A stretch of 61,786 nt of DNA from assembly GCA_947479475.1 (NCBI GenBank), contig CANJZW010000016.1, positions 1-61,786 on the forward strand, read 5' to 3'. Position 1 is the stretch's first letter; the number at the start of each line of letters is the position of its first letter. This DNA comes from Chthoniobacteraceae bacterium. GTDB taxonomy: Bacteria > Verrucomicrobiota > Verrucomicrobiia > Chthoniobacterales > Chthoniobacteraceae. A program made the position numbers and the translations under genes. This document shows positions 45,389 through 54,969 of this stretch, one piece after another. Under the pieces are notes generated by a model. That model saw only the letters and a program-made list of their open reading frames with translations. It did no database searches and had not been told where the DNA came from.

Positions 45389-45441
45389 GATCGGGTGGCT
45401 GATGGTTTAAGCGGTTGGGGCAGGGAGGTGCTCCGTATTAT

Positions 45442-47046
45442 TTACAGAGACGACTCACGTCGACGTGCGAGCACGAGCGCGGCGAGTCCACAGCCTGCAA
45501 TCCAGAGGTCGCCAAAACGCGTGTAGGTTGTTTGAAGGGGCTGTTCTGGAACCAGGACGGCCAGTGTGTCGATGCCTTCTGTGAAGGCCTCCAGGCGCTG
45601 GTCTACGCGTCCCATGGGATCTACGGAACACGTTTCACCCGTATTGGCGCACCGGATCATCGGGAGGCGCGTCTCAATTGCCCGGAATTTGGCATTCGCC
45701 AGGTGTTGTGCCGCTCCTGCGCTGTTTCCGAACCAAGAGTCATTGGTGAGGTTGACCAAGACTTGCGCTCCCTCGAGTACGAGCGCGCGCGTTTCGCGGG
45801 CAAGACTGTCTTCAAAACAAACGAGCGCGCCGATGCGCACGGCCGGTTTTTCAAGAAAGAGCAGGTTCGCGGCCTTCCCTGGAGCCAAATCGCCGGGAAC
45901 GAGCATTCTGACCCAGCGGGGCAGCCAGTCCCTGAACGGAAGGAATTCCCCAAAAGGCACGATGTGGCGTTTGCGGTAGCTTTGAAAGGGTTTCTCCTTG
46001 GAAGTGATGAGGACTGCGGAGTTGTATTCGAACAGTTCACCGCCGCCGTCCGGCTCCGAGGGAACTGGCTCTAGGGTTCCGAGCAGCAGCGGCGCGTTGG
46101 CCAGGCCCGCCTGGCGGAGTGTAAATTCATGGTTGGCTTCATCCGCAAACATTCCCCGTGGAGTGGCTGCCTCAGGCCAGAGAACAAGGTCCGGTGGAGG
46201 TTGAATGGCGGCAACCACCTGCATGAGGGCGGCGATTTTTTCAAGGACCGCGTTCTCCTCGGATTCGTCAAATTTTTCCTCCTGCGCTATGTTTGGCTGA
46301 AGGGCAACGGTTCTAAGGGGGATTGTGGAACCTGTGTTTTTTTGAACGACGCAACGTACGCCGTAACTCACCGAAAGACCGACAAGCAAAAGGGCCGTCA
46401 TAATCTCTGCTCTCAGATTGGGGAGCTCCCGAATAGAGGCGGTCCGGATCACGCGCCGTACCACCAGAGCGAGGATCATATTTGAAAAGACCACCACAAA
46501 AGTCACGCCGTGGACCCCGAATAGGTCCGCGATCTGGATCAGGGCCAGATTGTTGTGGAGCGCAATTCCTGGGGTGTTCCAGCCAAAGCCTGTGAATAGC
46601 CAGCCGCGAAGCCAATCCAAAGCCACCCAGGCGCAGGTTGCGCGGACTGCGAAATTGATGTTTGCCAGAGATGAGGCCGCGTTCGTGCGTCTTGGCGCCG
46701 GCGGGTGCGCGACCAACCAGGCCCACAGAGCCGGGTAGAGGCCGAGGTACACGGCCAACAGAAGCGGGAGGCCGTACAGGGCAGGGCTCTCGAAAAGGTC
46801 GGCAAGTTCACTCAGCCAGTAGAACGTCGAGGTGAAGAACACAATGCCGGTGGTATATCCAAGAAGCGGCGCCTTCCATTTCGAGGCGTCCTTTGGGGTG
46901 GTCCATAGCGCCGCAAGGAGAGGCAACAGTGCGAGCCATATCAAAACGGGCTGGTTCCAGGGGGCAAAACAAAGCGCGAGCAGGACGCCAGAACTTGCGG
47001 CGGCCAGCCATGGCCAGTTCTTTCTAAAAACGGCGGAAGTGTTCAT
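45442..47046 (-). CDS. lnt: Apolipoprotein N-acyltransferase
   Basis: A 534-residue membrane enzyme adding the third acyl chain to lipoproteins. Six to seven hydrophobic helices (about 15-245) precede a nitrilase-like domain with catalytic Glu in VLWPEAA, Lys in YRKRHIVPFGEFLP and Cys in ALVCFEDS, followed by NLTNDSWFG and RAIETRLPMIRCANTG. The last helix is near the C-terminus. ATG 47046 is used rather than a GTG five codons upstream. It is divergent from the M28 protease. Confidence 0.92.
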   Translation of the reverse strand: MNTSAVFRKNWPWLAAASSGVLLALCFAPWNQPVLIWLALLPLLAALWTTPKDASKWKAPLLGYTTGIVFFTSTFYWLSELADLFESPALYGLPLLLAVYLGLYPALWAWLVAHPPAPRRTNAASSLANINFAVRATCAWVALDWLRGWLFTGFGWNTPGIALHNNLALIQIADLFGVHGVTFVVVFSNMILALVVRRVIRTASIRELPNLRAEIMTALLLVGLSVSYGVRCVVQKNTGSTIPLRTVALQPNIAQEEKFDESEENAVLEKIAALMQVVAAIQPPPDLVLWPEAATPRGMFADEANHEFTLRQAGLANAPLLLGTLEPVPSEPDGGGELFEYNSAVLITSKEKPFQSYRKRHIVPFGEFLPFRDWLPRWVRMLVPGDLAPGKAANLLFLEKPAVRIGALVCFEDSLARETRALVLEGAQVLVNLTNDSWFGNSAGAAQHLANAKFRAIETRLPMIRCANTGETCSVDPMGRVDQRLEAFTEGIDTLAVLVPEQPLQTTYTRFGDLWIAGCGLAALVLARRRESSL

Positions 47047-47149
47047 TTGCAGACTGCCCACTACAACGAGCGCCGCTTGGATGCGAGCGATGATTCAGGC
47101 ATCTGATAAGTTGTATTTGTCCGTCTGGATGTTTTTCCTTATTCACGCT

Positions 47150-50047
47150 ATGAGTTTTCCGATGAGAACCCCCAAGATTTTAGCGGCAGGCTTCGCCCTG
47201 TTTCTTTGCGGTGCTGCGGGACATGCCGCGGAGGAAGCGGACTTCCTGAAGAACTCCAGGCAATTGATCTTCGAAGGCGTTCGAAGCGGGGAGGGTTATT
47301 TCCGTCCCGATGGTAAAGCGCTGGTGTTTCAAAGCGAACGCGACCCGGCCAATCCCTTTTACCAGATTTATTCCCTCGATCTTCTCTCCGGCGATACAAA
47401 GCGTGTGTCCCCGGGAATTGGGAAAACCACGTGCGCCTTTTTCCAGCCCGGTTCTGACCGAATGCTTTTTTCCTCAACGCACGAGGATCCTCAGGCTGAG
47501 GCAAAGCAAAAGGCCGAACTGGAGTTTCGCGCCTCGGGAAAGACTCGCCGGTATGCGTGGGACTACGACCCCGCATACGAAGTCTACTCTGCTAAAACGG
47601 ACGGCACGGAGGTGAAGCGGCTCACACAGTCTCTGGGTTATGACGCAGAGGCGTCCTTTTCTCCGGATGGGACGCTCATTGTATTTTCCTCAACACGCGC
47701 AGCGTACCCGCTTGAAAAGCTCTCTAGCGAGGACCGTGCCCGATTTGACAAAGACCCGGCATATTATGCGGACATCTATGTCATGAACGCGGATGGGAGC
47801 AACGTTCGCAGAATCACGGAGACTCCCGGGTATGATGGAGGGCCGTTTTTTTCTCCGGATGGTCAACGCCTCCTGTGGAGGCGTTTTGATTCCGCCGGCA
47901 TGAATGCCGACCTTTACAGCGCCAAGCTGGATGGTACGGACGTGCGAAGGCTCACAGACTTCGGGTGTATGTCCTGGGCGCCGTATTTTCATCCTTCCCA
48001 GAAATACATCATTTTCACTGCTAACAAGTTGGGATTTGATAACTTTGAACTCTTCCTCGTGGACGCCCAGGGGAGCCACGAGCCAGTGCGGGTGACTTAC
48101 ACTTCGGGATTTGATGGGTTGCCCGTTTTTTCACCGGATGGACGGCGCCTGAGCTGGACGACCAACCGTGGTGGGGATGGGAAAAGTCAGGTGCACATTG
48201 CGGATTGGAACGACGCCGAGGCGTTGAAAGCGCTTGAGAAAAGTCCACTGCGCGCAAAGGCGACACTGGCCTTCTCGGGTGAGATTCGTTCCAGCGCGCT
48301 GCAGGAACACGTCGAGTGGTTGGCGTCTCCGGCGCGCGAAGGGCGGCGCACGGGAACTGCGGGCGCAAAAGCTTCGGCCGATTGGATTTCACAATATGCC
48401 AAAAGCAATGGAATGGAACCGCTGGAAAAGGGTTTTGCTCAGGAGTTTGAATTCCCGGCCGGCGTCGCTTTGAAACCCGAACATAACGCCCTGGCCCTCT
48501 TTTCCGGAGGCAAAGAGCAGGTGTTTACTTTGGAGAAAGATTTTCGTCCATTGCCCTTCAGTGATTCAGGAACCGTAGAGGCTGAAGTCGTTTTCGCCGG
48601 CTACGGTTTGTCAGTTCCGGAGGCGAAGGAAGCGTTGCGGTACAATTCTTACGACGGGCTGGAGGTGAAGGACAAGGTAGTCCTGCTCCTGCGTTATGTT
48701 CCCGAAGGCGTTGACCCAGCTCGACGCGCTCAGCTCAACCGCTATGCTGGCCTGCGTTACAAGGCGATGCTCGCCCGCGAAAGAGGGGCGAAAGCGGTTC
48801 TAGTGGTTTCTGGCCCCGCGTCCTCGCAACCGGGTGAGTTGCTTGGGTTGTCTTCGGACAATACCCTGGCCGGATCTGGAATTGTGGCGCATTCGGTGGG
48901 ATTGAATGTCGCTGAGGCACTTCTCGCGGGAACTGGCAAATCCGTCAAAGACATCCAAGCGGAGTTGGATAACGAAAATCCGCACGTGCCCGGAGGCTTC
49001 GTGCTGCCAGGGGTTAAGGTGCGCTTGGAGGCTGGTGTCGAGCATCGCCGCGGCACCGACCGCAATGTAATCGCGGTTATCCCGCCCGGGCCGAACTCCA
49101 CGGGCGAGTGGGTTCTTGCTGGGGCGCACTACGATCATCTTGGGAAGGGTGCGGAATCCAACTCTCTTGCGCGCTCGGGTGAGGAGGGGGGCGTGCACCA
49201 CGGTGCGGATGACAATGCCTCTGGAACTGCGCTACTCATGGAAGTGGGTGCCGCGCTGGCATTGGAGCGTAAGACACACCCAGAGCGGTTTAAGCGTGGG
49301 GTGATCCTGGGGTTTTGGTCGGGTGAGGAGATCGGCCTGATTGGATCCGCAGCATTTGTAGAGAAGCCGCCGGTGGACTTAAGTCGGATTGTTGCCTACT
49401 TGAATTTCGACATGGTGGGCCGTCTCCGAGACAACAAACTCAGCCTGCAGGGAATCGCATCTTCGAAAGCCTGGAAAAAGCTGATCGAGAAAAAAAACGT
49501 GGCTGCTGGGTTTAATTTGGCACTCCAAGATGACCCGTATTTGCCAACGGACACGACCAGTTTTTATCCGCGTCACATCCCCGTTCTAAGTTTCTTCACA
49601 GGTTCCCATGAGGATTATCACCGCCCCAGTGATACCCCGGAGAAACTCGACTTTGCCGGGCTGGAAAGGATCTCGCGTTTTGCAGCCTCAATGATTCAAG
49701 ACCTTGCCGAATCACCCGAGCGGCCGGATTTTGCGCGGGTGGAGAAAACGGCGCAGCAAGAGTCCGGCTCGAGGGAGACGTTGCGCGCCTACATCGGTTC
49801 CATTCCTGACTACGCCACCGAGGTTAAAGGAGTGAAGTTGAGCGGTGTGCGAGCGGGAAGCCCTGCAGAGAAGGGGGGATTGCAAGGTGGTGATGTGATT
49901 GTGGAATTTGGAAAGCAGAAGGTCGCGAACATCTACGACTATACCTACGCCTTGGACGCGGTGAAAATCGGGCAGCCGGTTGAAGTGGTCGTGGAGCGTA
50001 AGGGGATTTCCACTCGGTTGAGCGTGACGCCCGAGTCGCGCAAGTAA
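47150..50047 (+). CDS. Secreted TolB-propeller / PA / M28 metallopeptidase / PDZ protein
   Basis: A 965-residue exported protein. The signal peptide ends near residue 26. A WD40/TolB-like propeller covers about 35-350, with repeated SPDG motifs. An M28-associated region with a PA-like insertion spans about 375-640. The M28 zinc peptidase has GAHYDHLG (about 660), GADDNASG (687), SGEEIG (726), NFDMVG (754) and YHRPSDT (824). A C-terminal PDZ domain runs from about 885 to 958. It probably degrades peptides outside the inner membrane. A second ATG four codons downstream is an alternative start. Confidence 0.83.
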   Translation: MSFPMRTPKILAAGFALFLCGAAGHAAEEADFLKNSRQLIFEGVRSGEGYFRPDGKALVFQSERDPANPFYQIYSLDLLSGDTKRVSPGIGKTTCAFFQPGSDRMLFSSTHEDPQAEAKQKAELEFRASGKTRRYAWDYDPAYEVYSAKTDGTEVKRLTQSLGYDAEASFSPDGTLIVFSSTRAAYPLEKLSSEDRARFDKDPAYYADIYVMNADGSNVRRITETPGYDGGPFFSPDGQRLLWRRFDSAGMNADLYSAKLDGTDVRRLTDFGCMSWAPYFHPSQKYIIFTANKLGFDNFELFLVDAQGSHEPVRVTYTSGFDGLPVFSPDGRRLSWTTNRGGDGKSQVHIADWNDAEALKALEKSPLRAKATLAFSGEIRSSALQEHVEWLASPAREGRRTGTAGAKASADWISQYAKSNGMEPLEKGFAQEFEFPAGVALKPEHNALALFSGGKEQVFTLEKDFRPLPFSDSGTVEAEVVFAGYGLSVPEAKEALRYNSYDGLEVKDKVVLLLRYVPEGVDPARRAQLNRYAGLRYKAMLARERGAKAVLVVSGPASSQPGELLGLSSDNTLAGSGIVAHSVGLNVAEALLAGTGKSVKDIQAELDNENPHVPGGFVLPGVKVRLEAGVEHRRGTDRNVIAVIPPGPNSTGEWVLAGAHYDHLGKGAESNSLARSGEEGGVHHGADDNASGTALLMEVGAALALERKTHPERFKRGVILGFWSGEEIGLIGSAAFVEKPPVDLSRIVAYLNFDMVGRLRDNKLSLQGIASSKAWKKLIEKKNVAAGFNLALQDDPYLPTDTTSFYPRHIPVLSFFTGSHEDYHRPSDTPEKLDFAGLERISRFAASMIQDLAESPERPDFARVEKTAQQESGSRETLRAYIGSIPDYATEVKGVKLSGVRAGSPAEKGGLQGGDVIVEFGKQKVANIYDYTYALDAVKIGQPVEVVVERKGISTRLSVTPESRK

Positions 50048-50137
50048 ATGCGACAGCCTTTTGGCACAAATGCGAGGCAGAGTGCGGCCCTTTCGCAAGA
50101 CTTGCTCCAGACGGGCGGGCTCGTGCAAACTCGTTGG

Positions 50138-50593
50138 ATGCGTTTACCCTCAATCATTGGACTTGGATTTGCGGTCGCTTTTGCGCCTCTGAGCGTGTTG
50201 GCCCAATCCGCACTCATTAAAGGAGAAACATTCCTCAAGCAGAATGCCAAGGTGGAGGGGGTTAAAACTCTTCCCAGCGGCCTCCAGATCAAAACGATCA
50301 GCGAAGGGAAGGGTCGGAGCCCGAAGGCCACCGATACCGTGGTGGTTCACTACAAGGGCCGTTTGATTGACGGAAAGGAATTCGACAGTTCCTACAAACG
50401 TGGGCAACCCGCCGAATTTCCGCTTAACCGTGTGATCAAGGGTTGGACGGAAGGCCTCCAGCTTCTCAAGGAAGGTGGAAAGGCTGAACTCTATATTCCG
50501 GCCAACCTTGGGTACGGTTCGCAAGGGGCGGGCGGGTCCATCGGTCCGGATGAGACCCTAATTTTTGAAGTGGAACTGGTCGCGATCAAGTGA
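50138..50593 (+). CDS. FKBP-type peptidyl-prolyl cis-trans isomerase, exported
   Basis: A 151-residue protein. A signal peptide (MRLPSIIGLGFAVAFAPLSVLAQS) is followed by a short linker and one FKBP domain with VVVHYKGRLIDGKEFDSSY, VIKGWTEGLQLLKEGG and YIPANLGYG, ending IFEVELVAIK. It lacks the helical dimerisation domain of Mip or FkpA. It catalyses proline isomerisation of exported proteins. The ATG at 50138 begins the signal peptide; an upstream in-frame start at 50048 abuts the preceding stop. Confidence 0.9.
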   Translation: MRLPSIIGLGFAVAFAPLSVLAQSALIKGETFLKQNAKVEGVKTLPSGLQIKTISEGKGRSPKATDTVVVHYKGRLIDGKEFDSSYKRGQPAEFPLNRVIKGWTEGLQLLKEGGKAELYIPANLGYGSQGAGGSIGPDETLIFEVELVAIK

Positions 50594-50624
50594 GTTGAGT
50601 CGCTGTCCTCTGGTGGAGTCCCTG

Positions 50625-50639
50625 GGCGCCCGTGGCGCC
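50625..50639. terminator. Small hairpin between convergent genes
   Basis: GGCGCC (50625-50630) repeats at 50634-50639 across a CGT loop, forming a six-base stem between the FKBP (+) and the ADP-ribosylglycohydrolase (-) genes. No T-run follows; weak support. Confidence 0.35.
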
Positions 50640-50641
50640 GG

Positions 50642-51616
50642 TTAATCCATTTGGGCGGGCTTCGGTGTTTTTTTTAGACCTCGGAGCCAGCGCTCCGGTA
50701 TCTCATTTTCCATCCCTAAGAGAGCTCCGACCACAGCCCCCCGGTGGCAGTTGTCGCCGCCGCAGTGCGTATTGGCGATGAGGCCTGCCGAAAAGTTGCC
50801 GGCGTATTTCCAGCTCAGATAAAGGGCCGCAGGAAAAGCGTCTTTGATGTAGCAGGCGGGGCTTAAACGTTGTCCGATTACTGCCTCATCCGGTTCCTTG
50901 CTCCATTTTAAAAATTTGGTTTTACCGGCCCATCCGGAAGCATGCTCGAAAATTGCTTCGCGGAGCCCCGTTCCTGTTTCGACAGCACTTAGAATCCGGG
51001 CGAAGGCCATTGCGGCTTCGAGCACTTCGGGGCAGTTGTGCGTGAGCGCGACATGCCTGTGAACAATTCCCACAAACTCAGCCCCTCCGCTGTTTAATGC
51101 GGCGAACAAGGCGGGAACGCTGGCAAGTCCGCCTATATGAACGTCGGCTACTCCGCAGTCCTCGAGTTTTTTTCCTCGGGCCAGATTGGTGAAAAAGGCC
51201 CTGTGGTATTCTTCGACGTAGGTGTCGCGGTGCCAGCCAGGAAGGCGCATGCAGTCAACGTAGAGACGGAGCCAGGCGTGGGCGTCGTAACGTCCCGTGG
51301 CTTGCACCTGATTGTAGAGCGCCAGGCTCAATTGGAGGTTCAGCGTATTTTCTCCAGCGCTGAGTTGCTGGTGGTAGTGCACGTCAGGCAGGCCCCAGTA
51401 TTTTGCCTGGTCGTGTAAAATGTCGGCCACTGGAAACTCAGGGGTGTAGCTGCAGCGGTGGAGGATGCTGTCGGGATGGGGATTGCGCGGAGGCAGGTAG
51501 TGGTCCACGAGGCCGTAATCCCGCTTCAAGGCGATGCGGTCGTAGTACCAGTGGGCTGGCATCGCGAGGGCGTCTGCGACTAGGGCACCTTCGAGAGCTT
51601 GGAGGCGTGGCCACAT
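50642..51616 (-). CDS. ADP-ribosylglycohydrolase-family protein
   Basis: A 324-residue all-helical ARH-type protein. The N-terminus LEGALVADALAMPAHWYYD corresponds to the family's G-D-A-x-G metal loop but with an ADALAMP variant. The C-terminal THCGGDNCHRGAVVGALLG replaces the usual GDTDT. It may remove ADP-ribose or act on a related ribosyl substrate, or have lost activity. ATG 51616 (MWPRLQ) is chosen because it avoids overlap with nadE, 38 bases upstream. Confidence 0.78.
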   Translation of the reverse strand: MWPRLQALEGALVADALAMPAHWYYDRIALKRDYGLVDHYLPPRNPHPDSILHRCSYTPEFPVADILHDQAKYWGLPDVHYHQQLSAGENTLNLQLSLALYNQVQATGRYDAHAWLRLYVDCMRLPGWHRDTYVEEYHRAFFTNLARGKKLEDCGVADVHIGGLASVPALFAALNSGGAEFVGIVHRHVALTHNCPEVLEAAMAFARILSAVETGTGLREAIFEHASGWAGKTKFLKWSKEPDEAVIGQRLSPACYIKDAFPAALYLSWKYAGNFSAGLIANTHCGGDNCHRGAVVGALLGMENEIPERWLRGLKKTPKPAQMD

Positions 51617-51654
51617 ATTTGGAGAGGTAAAAGAGAAAGGGATTCCGGCGCGCC

Positions 51655-53280
51655 TCACGCCTCGTAGCGGTGGGCGATCGGCATTCGGCGACCCAAACCA
51701 AAAGCTCGGGTTGTGACTTTGAGCCCCGGCGCGGCTTGAGCGCGTTTGTATTCGTTCAAACGCACGCGGCGCAAGACCCAACGGACGATTTCCGGATCGA
51801 ATCCCTGAGCAATGATCTCCTCACAGGAACGTTGCTCCTCGACGTGGAGGCGCAGGATGGGGTCTAAGATTTCGTAGGGTGGCAGTGTGTCCTGGTCTCG
51901 CTGGTTGGGCTTGAGTTCAGCGCTGGGTGGTTTGTCTATCGTGTTTTGCGGGATGATTTCCCCGTTTCGATTGATCCAGCGCGCCAACGCATAAATTTCT
52001 ATTTTTGGAACGTCACTGATGACGGCTAACCCCCCGCACATGTCCCCGTAGAGAGTGCAGTAACCGACGGCGAGTTCGCTTTTGTTGCCAGTCGACAAGA
52101 CGAGATGGCCGAATTTGTTAGAGAGTGCCATCAACGTCATGCCTCGCAGTCGTGGCTGCATATTCTCTTCCGTCTCGTTGGGCGCAAGGCCTGCAAAAAT
52201 GGAAGTGAACTGCTCTTGAAAAACATCAAACGAGCGCGCGATGGGAATGTTGAGGAGCTGGATTCCGAGGCTGTAGGCTAGTTTTTCGGAGTCCTCGATG
52301 CTGCCGCAGCTGGAGTAGCGTGTCGGCATGGTGACGCCGAGAACGTTTTTTGCTCCGAGCGCTTCCGCCGCGATACAGGCGGTCACGGCGCTGTCAATGC
52401 CGCCGCTTAGGCCCAGGACGGCTGTTTTGAAGCCGCATTTCCTGAGGTAGTCACGGACGCCGAGGACGAGTGCCTCATAAAGAGATTCGGAGGCTTGCGG
52501 AAAAATAATTTCTCTGGGGGACGATTCGAGGTCTCCGGTTTGGGTGCTTTCACAAAAGGCGGGAAGGGCCAGTCGCGGCAGGCCATCGGCCCCCATGAGG
52601 AGGGAGTTGCCGTCGAATACGAGTTGATCGTTCGCTCCAGTACAATTGCAATAGGCGATGGGCACGTCGAACTGGCGTGCCACGCTTGAGATAAGGCTCA
52701 GGCGTTGCTGTGGCTTTCCAAGAGTAAAGGGCGAGGCGCTCAAATTGAGGATGAGTGTCGCGCCTTTGGACACCAGTTCGCCTACGGGGGAGTGCGGGTA
52801 GTAGGCGCGCGGAAGGTGTGCCTCGTTCCAGATGTCTTCGCAGAGCGTGATTCCAACCTTCTGTCCGCGTATGACGACCGGCTCCACATCGGCAGCGGGC
52901 TCGAAGTAGCGCGCTTCATCAAAGACGTCGTAGGTTGGGAGAAGGGATTTGAAGACGCGCGCGGTGACTTGCCCGTTTTCTAAAACAGCGGCAGCGTTGC
53001 GAAAGGCGTTTCCCGTACCCTCGTGAAAGTCAGCGTATCCCACGACGAGGGGAACTTCGCCTATGGCTGCGGCAAGATCCGCCAAGGCAGCCAAATTGCG
53101 GGGGATAAATTCTGATTCAAAAAGGAGATCGAGCGGCGGGTATCCCGTGAGAGCAAGTTCAGGAGCGAGAACAAGATCAGCGCCTTCTGCAACGAGGGCA
53201 CGATAGGCCGTGAGGATTTTATCACGGTTGGCGGGCATATCGCCAATGGTAGGGTTGATCTGAGCAAATCCTATTTTCAT
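51655..53280 (-). CDS. nadE: NAD+ synthase, glutamine-hydrolysing
   Basis: A 541-residue two-domain enzyme. The N-terminal glutaminase (nitrilase fold) has Glu in APELALTGYPP, Lys in FKSLLPTYDVFDEARYF and Cys in ITLCEDIW. The C-terminal ATP-PPase has the GLSGGIDSAV loop, followed by TGNKSELAVGYCTLYGDMCGG. It amidates deamido-NAD to NAD. ATG 53280 begins MKIGFAQINPT. It is 26 bases after the UbiA gene. Confidence 0.95.
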   Translation of the reverse strand: MKIGFAQINPTIGDMPANRDKILTAYRALVAEGADLVLAPELALTGYPPLDLLFESEFIPRNLAALADLAAAIGEVPLVVGYADFHEGTGNAFRNAAAVLENGQVTARVFKSLLPTYDVFDEARYFEPAADVEPVVIRGQKVGITLCEDIWNEAHLPRAYYPHSPVGELVSKGATLILNLSASPFTLGKPQQRLSLISSVARQFDVPIAYCNCTGANDQLVFDGNSLLMGADGLPRLALPAFCESTQTGDLESSPREIIFPQASESLYEALVLGVRDYLRKCGFKTAVLGLSGGIDSAVTACIAAEALGAKNVLGVTMPTRYSSCGSIEDSEKLAYSLGIQLLNIPIARSFDVFQEQFTSIFAGLAPNETEENMQPRLRGMTLMALSNKFGHLVLSTGNKSELAVGYCTLYGDMCGGLAVISDVPKIEIYALARWINRNGEIIPQNTIDKPPSAELKPNQRDQDTLPPYEILDPILRLHVEEQRSCEEIIAQGFDPEIVRWVLRRVRLNEYKRAQAAPGLKVTTRAFGLGRRMPIAHRYEA

Positions 53281-53306
53281 CCGGAGTACGTCTTTTGGGA
53301 AGAGGG

Positions 53307-54221
53307 TCAACTAGCGTAGAAGCGTTTGGAAACGACCCGGCTTACTGGCCAGAGGCTTAAAAAAAGAAAGGCAAAGGCCGGCCCCAGGCTTTGCGAGGCG
53401 CCAAACCAGCAGGCGGCGGCCTGGAAGGGCAGCAGAAGACGGATGTGGCCACCAATGAGAGGGGGCAGGGGATTGGGACGCACCAGCAAGAGACGCAGGA
53501 GGCTCAACCCTCCTAAAAGGGTCAATCCGAACAAAATGGCGGCAGGCACTTTGTCTGGCGAATAAAGCGCGTTCTGGACCCCAATTGCCATTCCAGGCAG
53601 GAGCGCAAGCACGGGCAAAAAGCGGGGTGCAAGCGCCAGAGTCGTGCGCGTTTCAAAGCGGGCTAGATTCGTGACTGCCGCAATGTACAGGCCTGCGGTA
53701 ACGGCCATCAGCGCCGCGATTGGGACCATGGTTGGACTTGGGCCGGCAAGGGCCCCTGTGATCATGCTAAGACTCCGGCAAAGGCCCATGTTGAGGGCTC
53801 CAACGACGGGAATCTTTTTTGTGAGGCAATTGTAGAACCAAACGGCAAGGACGGTTGCAGCGCCCGCGAATACGGACCGGGGGCAACCCGTGGCGCAGAG
53901 CAGAAGCAGCCCTAAAACATTGAGTGACCAGAGGACCCGTTTGACTGCACTGGGCGAGGCGTGGCCTGCGGGCAGGGGGCGCGAAGGCCTTTCCTGACGG
54001 TCCTCTTCAAGGTCGACAAGATCGTTCAACAGCAATCCTGCTCCGTAAAAACACAGGCTCGCCCCTGCCACCAGCAGAAGGGAGGCGTCGGTAAATCCCG
54101 CGTTTGAAATCAGATAACCCGCGACCGGATCGCCGGGAACGGTAAACAGATTTGGAGCGCGCAGGAGTTGGAGCCAAGTTCGTGCACGACCGGGAGACTG
54201 AGCAGGGGCGGACGAGGGCAT
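53307..54221 (-). CDS. UbiA-family prenyltransferase
   Basis: A 304-residue integral membrane protein with about eight to nine helices. The Mg-diphosphate motif is visible as LLNDLVDLEEDRQERPSRPLPAG, and a second conserved block is ARFETRTTLALAP. UbiA enzymes prenylate aromatic or other acceptors; the neighbours do not reveal the substrate. The N-terminal stretch before LLRAPNLFTVPGD is probably cytosolic. Confidence 0.83.
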   Translation of the reverse strand: MPSSAPAQSPGRARTWLQLLRAPNLFTVPGDPVAGYLISNAGFTDASLLLVAGASLCFYGAGLLLNDLVDLEEDRQERPSRPLPAGHASPSAVKRVLWSLNVLGLLLLCATGCPRSVFAGAATVLAVWFYNCLTKKIPVVGALNMGLCRSLSMITGALAGPSPTMVPIAALMAVTAGLYIAAVTNLARFETRTTLALAPRFLPVLALLPGMAIGVQNALYSPDKVPAAILFGLTLLGGLSLLRLLLVRPNPLPPLIGGHIRLLLPFQAAACWFGASQSLGPAFAFLFLSLWPVSRVVSKRFYAS

Positions 54222-54241
54222 TGGCGCAATCTTCTAGGCCG

Positions 54242-54949
54242 CTAGGCCTTGTGCTGGCGATAACGTTCGCCGATCACACTCCAGTTGAGAATTTGGAGGA
54301 CTGCTTTGAGGTAATCTGCACGCCGGGTTTGGTACTTGAGGTAGTAGGCGTGCTCCCAGACGTCCACACACAATAGGGGATAGGCGCCGGTGCTCAGGGG
54401 GCAGTCTTGATTGGCCGTGGACTCGACTAAAAGTTTTCCTTCGCGCATCAAAAGCCAGGCCCAGCCGCTCCCAAATTGTTTGAGGCCGGCTGATTGGATT
54501 TGCTCCTCCATTGCTGCCACTGATCCAAAAGAGGCTGTAATGGCCTTGGAGAGGTCTCCCTCGGGGGCAGAGGTGTCCTTTTTGCGAAGTAACTGCCAGA
54601 ACAGAGTGTGGTTGTAGTGTCCTCCCCCCTGGTTTCGAATGTCCGTTCGGACGGATTCGGGAAGAGAGTCCAGATTTTTGAGGAGGTCTTCGATGGAACG
54701 GGTGGCGAGGGACGGTTCCTTTTCCAGAGCTTGATTGAGCTTGGCCACGTAGGCTGCGTGATGCTTGTCGTGGTGCAGTTTCATCGTCTCCGCGTCGATG
54801 AAGGGTTCGAGCGCGTCGTAATCGTATCCGAGAGGCGGCAACTTGTGGACTTCACCAGCGGGTTGCTGGGCTCCTGAACAGGCTGAACTCAAGGCAAAAG
54901 CGCCCGTTGATAGGGCCATGGTTTTGAGGGCGTCGCGGCGGCTTAGCAT
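54242..54949 (-). CDS. Tat-exported Fe/Mn superoxide dismutase
   Basis: A 235-residue superoxide dismutase. The N-terminus has a twin-arginine motif (SRRDALK) and a hydrophobic stretch ending in SSAC, so it may be Tat-exported and perhaps lipid-anchored at Cys24. The mature domain carries the metal ligands His59 (LHHDKHH), His114 (HYNHTLFW), Asp196 and His200 (DVWEHAYYL). Metal choice (Fe or Mn) is not decidable. It detoxifies periplasmic or external superoxide. Confidence 0.9.
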   Translation of the reverse strand: MLSRRDALKTMALSTGAFALSSACSGAQQPAGEVHKLPPLGYDYDALEPFIDAETMKLHHDKHHAAYVAKLNQALEKEPSLATRSIEDLLKNLDSLPESVRTDIRNQGGGHYNHTLFWQLLRKKDTSAPEGDLSKAITASFGSVAAMEEQIQSAGLKQFGSGWAWLLMREGKLLVESTANQDCPLSTGAYPLLCVDVWEHAYYLKYQTRRADYLKAVLQILNWSVIGERYRQHKA

Positions 54950-54969
54950 AAAAAGGTGATTAACGTACC

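Noticed and set aside
46832-47149. N-terminal extension of the M28 protease gene
   Set aside because: It overlaps the divergent lnt gene and lacks a signal peptide; the ATG at 47150 gives a normal leader.
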